Assembly: GCA_019454045.1 (NCBI GenBank)
Contig: SKCR01035588.1
Coordinates: 62,001-126,000 of the forward strand
DNA from: Zanthoxylum bungeanum
Taxonomy: Eukaryota; Streptophyta; Magnoliopsida; Sapindales; Rutaceae
Length of the DNA stretch: 64,000 nt
Direction of reading: 5' to 3'
The translations under genes and the position numbers were made by a program. Under the pieces are notes generated by a model. That model did no database searches. It was not told the DNA's origin and was given only the letters and a program-made list of their open reading frames with translations. Positions 56,571-64,000 of this stretch are shown piece by piece (position 1 is the first letter of the stretch; the number at the start of each line of letters is the position of its first letter).

Positions 56571-57998
56571 CTTGATTGAACTGGGAGTGTGAAGATCGAG
56601 GTGAATTTTCTTTTTAATCTTCCATCCCGGTTCGTTGTTTCCTCATTTCAGGGAAGACCGCTATTCCAATCGAGGGATGGTACCCGGCCAATCCCTTAGT
56701 CCAGAGAACCTGTAGGATAGATTTCTGGTCGAAGAAAAAAAGGCGTATAGATTGGAATGAGAGAAACTTGTAAGACCATTCCTTTCTGCCTTCGACCGGC
56801 CCACTATTCGGTCGATCCCTCAGTCCATAGAATCTGGGGAGCGAATTTTTGGTCGGAGAAGACGAAACGGCGTATAGATTGGAGTGATATAAACTTATAT
56901 GATCACATGTTTCCGCCTTCATTCGGCCAATCCCCAGTCTATAGAATCCGAGGTCCCAAGTAAGCAGCATGCTACGCGTAGAGAAGCTCAGGCAAGCTGT
57001 TGTTAACGAGCTTAACCCAGTCGCAACTCGGGAGGTGCAGTACCTTCCACACAAAGAACCCCGGACAATCTGTCGCTAACGGACGCAGCCCATCCACAAC
57101 CTTACATTTCATTTCACACTTTACACCGTGTGGATGGCCGTTAGCGAGTCTTCTTACATTCCATTTCACACCTTACTAAAGAGAGGCTTCCATCTCTGGT
57201 GGCCTACGTTTCATGCAGAGCTTTTCCTTTTCCCAACTCTGCTCTGCCTTTTCTGATCTTTTCCTTCTCATTTTCGGGACTCTGTTTGACTATGGAGAGT
57301 TTGGTTAGTAAGGTTGTCCTTTAAATAGGTGGCGAAGAGACCTTGGTACTGTTGTCATGTGAAGGGTTTTTTCACGTGCTGTCTGATCGATTGGAGGGGC
57401 TCCCTGCCCAAAGTCTGGTCCTCTGTCAGAGTAAAACCATGGCTTGATGGTCTTGTCATATTAGTTTTTGCGTTAATAATGGAGAAGGCTTGGACGACGT
57501 CTTTGGAAAGTGTAGTGTTGACATCTGTTCTTGGCCGATTCTGAAGACTTATGTAAGATTCTGAGGCTCGGCCGATCTGTTGGAGGCCGAAGTAGCGGGG
57601 TCGAGCGAAGTAGATTCGGGGTTAGATTCTTCGCTCTATAGTTTATCGGGCCATCCTTAGAGTTCTACGCAAACCCATCATATCTGTAATAAATGTGCGG
57701 CCCTTTCCTACACGTTACATCATGAGGGCCATTTAAGAGCCGCTTTTTATGTCACTTCCGTGTTTCCTTCCGTCGCACGTCACTTGTGCAGCGAGTTGCA
57801 TTCGAACACCTGTCTAGGGCAACTTTCTATCCTTTTCCATTTTCCCGCTACTCTTACTCCTCGATGATTCATGTTGCGACAACTGTCCCAGGTTAAACCC
57901 TTCGTCTGTCCATAAGGCTTCACCCCCCTCTATCTCTCGCTATACCTTTACCTTTTCTGCAAACTCGCTTGTACTTCTTTCTTGATCTTTTGTCATCA
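56571..57998. other. Region between the Tat LTR and the antisense gene, with tandem repeats and a hairpin
   Basis: No gene. Two diverged units around GGCGTATAGATTGGA(A/G)TGA occur at about 56680-56960. An inverted repeat, CGCTAACGG...CCATCCACA (57074-57098) with TGTGGATGGCCGTTAGCG (57129-57146), can fold into a hairpin. The part near 57900-57998 is pyrimidine-rich and probably the leader of the downstream + strand gene. Confidence 0.6.
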
Positions 57999-60900
57999 AT
58001 GGCTTCTTCTTCCTCTTTTCCCAAAACTAACGACTCAACTTTCGCTGATTACAAGTTGGCATTGGAAGATTCTTCTGTGGGCGTGTTTGGCATTCACACT
58101 CTCGATGAGGATTTCGGCCAATGCGCTCTTGGCCTCATCTTCATTGACGATAACGCTATCGCAATGGCCCCGTTGGCTCAGTAATTTCCCTCTTCTTCTA
58201 GCCCTCTATTTTCTGAACCACTCAACATTTCTGTCATTACTCAGTCCAGTCCAATTCGCACCTGGCCCAAGGCTGATACAGCTTTCGAAGCCTGGTATCA
58301 ACGTATGCTGTTACATGCGGATACCCGTGCCTTTTTAGACAAACACCATATTTTTCCTCTCATTGAGCTTTCCTTGTCTCTGCCAGCTTTTGATCGCAAC
58401 TTGTTTCCCATTTCCTTACTCTTTTGGTCTTCCAAGAGTACAATGTATTCAATTTTATGGTCGGGCCCTTTACTATTACCCTTCGTGATGTTGGTGCTCT
58501 TACCGGTCTGACCCCTCTCGGAGCGACCATTTCGGCCTCCACAACCTTTCGTTTTCCCCCTCCTTCAATGAGTCATTCCTCTTTTTTGTCTTATTCTTCT
58601 ATTCTTCGCACATATTCGAAAACAGCTGGTACGGTTTCAATGCTAGAACGTACAACCTTCCTTCATTACTGGCTGTGCAAATATATCGTTTGTACACCCA
58701 GCCAAAAACCTGTGGCGGGCTACCTCCCCTTTTCTTCTGATCTCGCCCATGGCCGTCATTTAGACTTGGCCTCTTTTCTTCTTGCCGCCATGTATCGGGG
58801 GCTGGCCGTCCTCCAAAAGCAACTTCAGTCGGGGTCATCGCCCATTGCCTCTGGTCCATTGTGGATCGTCCAACTTTGGTTAAGAGCCTACTTTCCTATT
58901 TTTGGCACAATTGATTCGACTCACCCTTAATCTTGTGCCAGCCTTCTCTTCGCTCAGCTTAGGCCGTATTCTTTCCTTCCTCGTGCTACCTTTGATTATT
59001 TTTATACTCTTCCTCGGGTTCCTTCTTTTTTCCCTTTTACTGTGTCGAACAGTCCGTCTTTCGTCCATGACCTTCCTCTTTCGGAAGAGGATGAATCATG
59101 TCTTCGCATATGGCGCAAGTTTTTATGCAGCCGTGACCTGGTTAATGACATCTTGACTGGGGCCAATGGCAAGGCTGGAGTGGAGGCATATTCGCCCAAC
59201 TTCGACGCCCGTCAATTTGGCCTCGTCCAAGGGTGGCCTCTTGCTTTCTTTCATTCGTATTCTGCGTCGTCAGTCCGTTTTAAGGTCTTTTCTATTTCTG
59301 AAGTTGAGGACTCCTTAGTGGAGACTCGCTCTTTGCTGTCTTCTTTTGTCATATCTCCTTTCGCTCCTTGTACATCTGTTCATCCTTGCTTTGACCGTTT
59401 CTGGCCATCAACCCGTGAGCGATATTTTTCTTTGCCTCCCGCGAGGGTGTTTTCTTTTATTCCCTTGTCCCCCAAATCTTCTGAGCCGTCGGGGTCAAAG
59501 AAGGCAGTTGAGACGTCTAAACCCAAGAGCATAAAGCTTGCTAAAAGGAAGCAGCCTTCTCCCAGCCAAAGTTCTGATTCAGACGTTCCGCTCGTCCGTC
59601 GCCCTAAGGTATGAGCTTGAGACCTGCTTTCTTTTACATTCATACAGGTTTGAGGTATATTGATATCATGGCTGTGTATTTGGTGCAGGCTCTAAAGATT
59701 GATCCGCCTTCAGCAATTCTTGAAATGGCGCGAATTCCGGAGGCTGAAGCTCCTGTGGGCGGAAGCGAGGGAGCGGGACCTGCAGGGATGCCGGTTGTTC
59801 AATTTCCCTCTGATGAGGATGACCCTGCCGAAGGTCCCGTCATGACACAATTCCCAGGAGAGGGAGATGTAATTGGAGCCGACCCCAAGGTACGGAGCCA
59901 TCTGTTGAATTTGCCATTCGCGTCTAAGAGTTGAGGAGATTCCTGGTGATCATTCCCCATTTGAGCGCTTCTCTTCGGACGGTTCTGTACCAATCGTGCA
60001 TGATTCAGATGATGAGGCTGAAGTGCCAGACCCTATCTTCGGACGGTTAGTACGCATGATGTCTGCCTCAGGACTTAGAGGGAGTTATAGGGATGTGGAC
60101 GGCCTCTATAGTTTGGCCGAATTGGAGTCATTAGAGGAGGCTCGGTTTATGTATAAAGACGACGTACTTCGTCGCATTTACTAAGAAGATGAAATCATTT
60201 ATATTTCTGATTCGTCCAACTCCGATTCTCTTGCAGATGTTCGGTTGACTACTGCGCCACAACATTCGATGCCAGAAGCGGTATCTCCCAGCACTTCTGC
60301 GCATCGGACTTCGGTCTTAGTACAACCGTCATCTTTGGTTCCTCTGCCTTCTTCTCTTCAAGTGGAGTTTCTTGAGCTTGAGCGGCCGTCATCTTCGGCT
60401 CTCATGGTTGTTTCTTCTGCGGCTCCTGCTCAGACATTTCAAGTACTGGCTGCTCCTGTGCAGCCATCACCCCCTCAGACTGAGTCTCCCATTTTTCCGA
60501 TGAGTTCTCCTACTCGGCCGTCTTCTCTTCAGGCCGCACCACAGTCGACTCTTGTCCCCCAGCATCCTCATCCTCATGGCCTTCATTTCAACAAGAGCTA
60601 GCGCAGCCCGCAGCTGAAGCATTTGAGGCACTGATGGGTCAGCCCTCTGGTTCTGGTTCTGGGATGGAAGTCTTTTCTTCTTCTCTAGTTCGTCCTTATC
60701 CTGGCTTATACTTGCTAATTTCTTCTGTGTACAGGTATCCGACCCATTGTTGCAAAAAATCCAGGACATTTTGGATCGCTTTGGACGTCTATCCTCTGCT
60801 TCTTTTCGGCCTCATTCGCCTTTGGTCAGCACCAGCACAGACATGGAGGCCCTTCAGGAGGTTCATGGCCAATATGCTTCCTTCGCTGCACTAGAAATTA

Positions 60901-61359
60901 ATTGGACAAAAGCTCCTCCTAGCTGAACCAATATTGGCCCTCCCTACTTTCCAATATCTGTTGATGATCGGCTTTTCCTCCAAGAAATGCAAAATGACAT
61001 AGCAAACTTCTCTCTCGGTATCGCAATGTGCACAGCCAAAAGATCGAGCTTCGTTCTTCTGTGATGAGGAAAGAAACGCTTCGTGGTTCTCTCGAGGCAC
61101 GACATCAGGCCTGAGAGAGACAACAGAAGAAATGGTGACCGAAGAATCAGTCTTCCTGGATCTGGAGCGACAACTAAAAGAGATTCAGCATCTTCTTGAG
61201 GAAAGCCGTATGAGGAAGGAGGCTAAGAGGACCCTCGTTACTCGAGTAGAGGAGATGGACGAGTCTATGGCAGAGTATGAGGGGTTGGCCCACATCAATT
61301 TTGAGAAAAGCCTGGCCGACTTAGACGCAGTGGATATAGGAATACAGGACGAATGACGC
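57999..61359 (+). pseudogene. Plant mobile domain (PMD, aminotransferase-like) gene, antisense to the Tat pol
   Basis: Starts MASSSSFPKTNDSTFADY at 57999. The PMD fold follows in pieces: FEAWYQRML...HIFPLIELS (58287-58400), TITLRDVGALTGL (about 58475-58512), then TTFLHYWLCKYIV, LPFSSDLAHGRHLDLASFLLA and MYRGLAVL (58650-58815), and the accessory region LPLSEEDESCLRIWRKFL to a Lys/Ser-rich end at 59609. An in-frame TAA (58182), a frame shift near 58424-58440 and a stop at 58928-58930 break it. A GT-AG intron joins AAG|GTATGAG (59609) to TGCAG|GCTCTAAAG (59691). Downstream are acidic and Pro/Ser-rich stretches (59691-60600) and a coiled coil (61132-61356). PMD proteins act in the nucleus in silencing and genome maintenance in plants, and PMD ORFs are known as transposon cargo. 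The exon structure after 59900 is uncertain. Confidence 0.78.
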
Positions 61360-61607
61360 CTGAGGAGGGAGACACTTTCGGCCATTAAGGGGCTGCCTGG
61401 GGATTTTCGACGATCTTCGGGCCAAAAGTAATATTTTGTAAGACGTTATATCGTCTATCCTTGTATTCTTAGGACGTTTTCGTCCATGTTTAATGAGAAC
61501 TTATTATTGTTTCAGTGCCTTTTGTTTTCATGCTCCCATAATGAGGGCACATATTTCTTTAAGTATTTTCCGTTTATTGCTCTTGCATGCACTCTTCCGT
61601 TTAAGTC

Positions 61608-62925
61608 TTATAGATGATAGGCTCCATTTGGCAACACATTTTTTACCATGAATGGGCCTTCCCAATTGGGTGACCATTTGCCATATGCTGGGTCTTTATA
61701 ACCAAGTGGCAACACAGTCTTCCACACTAATTTGCCCTCCCTGAATGATTTAGCCATTACTCTGAGGTTGTATTCCTTGGCTATCATTTTCTTTTGTGCT
61801 TCCAGACGATTTAGCGCATCACATCTGATGTCATCCAATTCCAACAAGTTCTGGATCATTACCTCGTCGTAGTCTTCCCGTGTCAGTTTGTCTTGCAGCA
61901 TCACCTGGTAGACTCAATATTCATTTCTACTGGAACCACAGCCTCTTGACCATACACTAATTGGAACGGCGTCACCGAAGTACTTGTTTGCGGTGACGTT
62001 CTATAGGCCCATAAAGCTTGACTCAAATATTCATCCCACTGTCTGGCATTGTCTGTCACCATTTTCTGAATCAATCCTTTAAGGGTCTTATTGGTCGATT
62101 CTGCTTGACCATTTGACTGAGGGTAGTAGGGAGTAGTGTTTACTAGTCGGACTCCGTATTCGCCCAGGAAGTCTTTTATTTTTCACCGTTTAGTGAAGTA
62201 CCATGATCTACCATTATTGTCTGTGGTATACCAAATCGGTGAATTATATGTTCCTTTATAAACTTGATGATCTGCTCTTGGGAGATTTCTACGACTAGGA
62301 TAGCCTCCACCCATTTTATGAAGAAGTCGGTGGCAACAACGATGAAAGTATGCCTCTTACTTGATGCATGATAAATCTTCCCTATCAAGTCTATCGCCCA
62401 TCCCATAAACGGCCACGGTTTAATAACTGGGATCATCTCGGTTGCTGGAGCCCTCTGAATAGGCCCGTGCTTCTGACAAGCAATGCATCTTTTGGCATAT
62501 GAGGTGCACGATTCTCCCATTTTTGGCCAATAATAGCCGCTTCGTACAATCAACCATCTCATCTTTACCCCGGCTTGGTGAGCCCCACAAATACCTTCAT
62601 GCACTTCGGCCATGATAGTTTTGGATTCGGATGGCCCTACACATTTCAACAACCAACCATCTTGTCGTTTCTTATATAGCACATCTCCTGATACTATATA
62701 GTTCAAAGCTTTAAGTTTTAGCTTTTTATCCTTCCCTACTTCGGGCTGCTTTAGGAATGTCTTGATTTCGTTTCTCCAATCGTCCCCTTTTTCGGCTTCG
62801 ATAACCATGGCGTTCGTATCTTTAGCTCGCCTCATGAGGACTGGCTCAACCTCTTCGCTCATGTATACCCTACCTGTGTTTGTCTGTTTATACCCGGAGG
62901 CTGCTTGGGCTAAGTTATTGGCCAA
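61608..62925 (-). pseudogene. Tat-type integrase
   Basis: On the - strand from 62925: linker, zinc region with HEGICGAHQAGVKMRWL and RCIACQKHGP (about 62610-62470), catalytic core with GWAIDLIGKI (first D, about 62395), FIVVATDFFIKWVEA and IMVDHGTSLNGEK (second D, about 62195). The frame breaks at 62176; the remainder of the core lies in other frames near 62150-61950. The C-terminal part is open at 61904-61608 (RLEAQKKMIAKEYNLRV, GKWSPNWEGPFMV). The disruption means no active enzyme. Confidence 0.87.
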
Positions 62926-64000
62926 TTAGTTCTTCGCCCTCGGAATGTACTCTAATTCAGCGTGATCAAATCGTCCTACAATTCTTTGGCCACGTCTAAT
63001 AATGCCATTACTGATGGGCTTTGACATTTGAAAGCTCCTATCACTTGTTGAATTACCAGCTGCGAATCTCCTTTGATGGACGCATGGGTTACTCCCATAT
63101 TAAGGAGCATCTCTAGCCCAAGTATCAAGGCTTCGTATTCGGCCTGGTTATTAGTGCAGTATTCGGTAACTTGACTAAGAATCGAAAAGATTCTCCCAAC
63201 GGGCTGACCAGGACTAATCCTATTCCAGCTCCCTTCATTGTGCTAGATCCGTCGAAATACATCATCCATGGTTTCAGACTGCATTCGTCCAGATCCATTT
63301 GTATTTCCTTTATCGTGCTAAGACATGGGTGGTCGGCCAAAAAATCAGCCAAGACTTGATTTTTAATGGCCCTTTGGGGTTCATGCCGTATATCAAATTC
63401 TGAAAGTGATAGTGATAAAAAACTGACTCTTTGATGCAAGATGGGACGAGAAAACATGTACTTTACTATATTAATTCTTGTAATCAAGTACACTATATTC
63501 GGCCTAAGGTAGGCTCGTAATTTAGTACATGTGAAGTATAAAGCCAAACATAATTTCTCCATGGGAGAATAGTTACATTCATAATTCAGCAATTGTCTGC
63601 TAATATAGTAAATGGCTCTCTCGATGTTCATGTCGTCATCTTGCGTGATCATCCCAGCTATAGACCGCTCTTCAGCCGCTATGTACAACTTTATTGGCTT
63701 TCCTGGCACTGGAGGTACCATCACCGGCGGCTGTGACAAGTATTTCTTTAGGCTGTCAAATGCTTGTTGATGTTCCTCGGTCCAGACGAATTCGTCCTCG
63801 CCCTTTAGCTTTAATAAGGATGAGAACACTTTTATTTTCCCTGCACAGTTGGAGATGAATCGCCTTAAAAAGTTAATTTACCCTAAAAACCTCTGCAACT
63901 CTTTTTTATTTCGGGGTGGCATAGCTTCAGTGATTGCCTGAGACTTATTGGTGTCAATCTCAATTCCCCGTTGGTGCACTAGAAACCCTAGGAAATTTCA
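62926..64000 (-). pseudogene. Tat-type RT end, RNase H and archaeal-type RNase H
   Basis: At the right edge the - strand shows the RT thumb (GFLVHQRGIEI, INFLRRFISNC). Then the RNase H region is open at 63829-63125: FVWTEEHQQAFDSLKKYL, AIYYISRQLLNYECNYS, and a tether ending VLADFLADHP. The second, archaeal-type RNase H begins PWMMYFDGSSTMKGAGIGLVL (about 63272) and continues in another frame with AEYEALILGLEML and GDSQLVIQQV (about 63160-63050). It has the D, E and D expected for catalysis, but frame shifts and stops near 63125 and 62930 interrupt it. Confidence 0.88.

Larger units (their letters stand above)
56045..64000 (-). mobile_element. Tat-type Ty3/gypsy retrotransposon, incomplete at the right edge
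   Basis: Minus-strand element. From right to left: end of RT, RNase H, a second archaeal-type RNase H, integrase, an antisense plant-mobile-domain gene, polypurine tract and 3' LTR. A second RNase H and extra ORFs between pol and the 3' LTR are known features of the Tat lineage. The 5' part is beyond 64000. Confidence 0.88.

Noticed and set aside
56614..57054. 146-codon minus-strand frame
   Set aside because: Covers tandem repeats of the Tat 3' region; no family match and no conserved motif.

Overview
This is nuclear plant DNA, most likely from a eudicot. The evidence is spliced GT-AG introns, a plant-type PP2C gene, and Copia and Ty3/gypsy retrotransposons of plant lineages (Athila-type, Tat-type with an antisense plant-mobile-domain gene). 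About four fifths of the window is transposable element. Only two host genes are well supported: an apparently intact four-exon protein phosphatase 2C gene (3914-6539, +) and a small LEA-like gene (12234-12632, -).

Layout. 1-2389: 3' end of a Copia element with a 2-kb LTR. 2390-6900: intergenic DNA and the PP2C gene. 7197-10019: a dead hAT transposon with recognisable inverted ends and an eroded 8-bp target duplication. 10779-11840: a small non-autonomous LTR-like element with a minisatellite. 12234-12632: LEA-like gene. 13.0-17.8 kb: a Copia element with 3' LTR but no visible 5' LTR, whose pol frame carries mostly TAG stops.

18.4-54.0 kb is one nest. An outer minus-strand Copia element is broken in its reverse transcriptase by a 2.06-kb solo Copia LTR (target duplication CTTTC). 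That LTR is broken by a 24.9-kb Athila-like gypsy element (24066-48922, ACCAC). The gypsy element is broken in its protease by a 10.8-kb gag-only element (27843-38671, GATGC) and, downstream of pol, by a solo LTR of a related family (42722-44556, CTCAC/CTCAT). The outer Copia also carries a gypsy solo LTR (21398-22690, TTAGG). The target duplications let each insertion be ordered.

The most interesting part is the cargo of the Athila-like element. Between pol and its 3' LTR, in sense orientation, lie a short basic/cysteine-cluster ORF (41991-42452) and an intronless LOG-like (cytokinin riboside 5'-monophosphate phosphoribohydrolase family) sequence (44648-45307). Each has one in-frame stop in this copy. 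Splice-acceptor-like sequences precede both. The gag-only element has an uninterrupted 443-codon gag, near-identical 3.4-kb LTRs and no pol, so it looks like a recently mobilised parasite of another gypsy element.

54.8-55.4 kb holds a hAT remnant. 56.0-64.0 kb is a minus-strand Tat-type gypsy element (3' LTR, integrase, two RNase H domains, end of reverse transcriptase) running off the right edge, with a decayed plant-mobile-domain gene on the opposite strand between pol and LTR. No tRNA, rRNA or CRISPR was seen.
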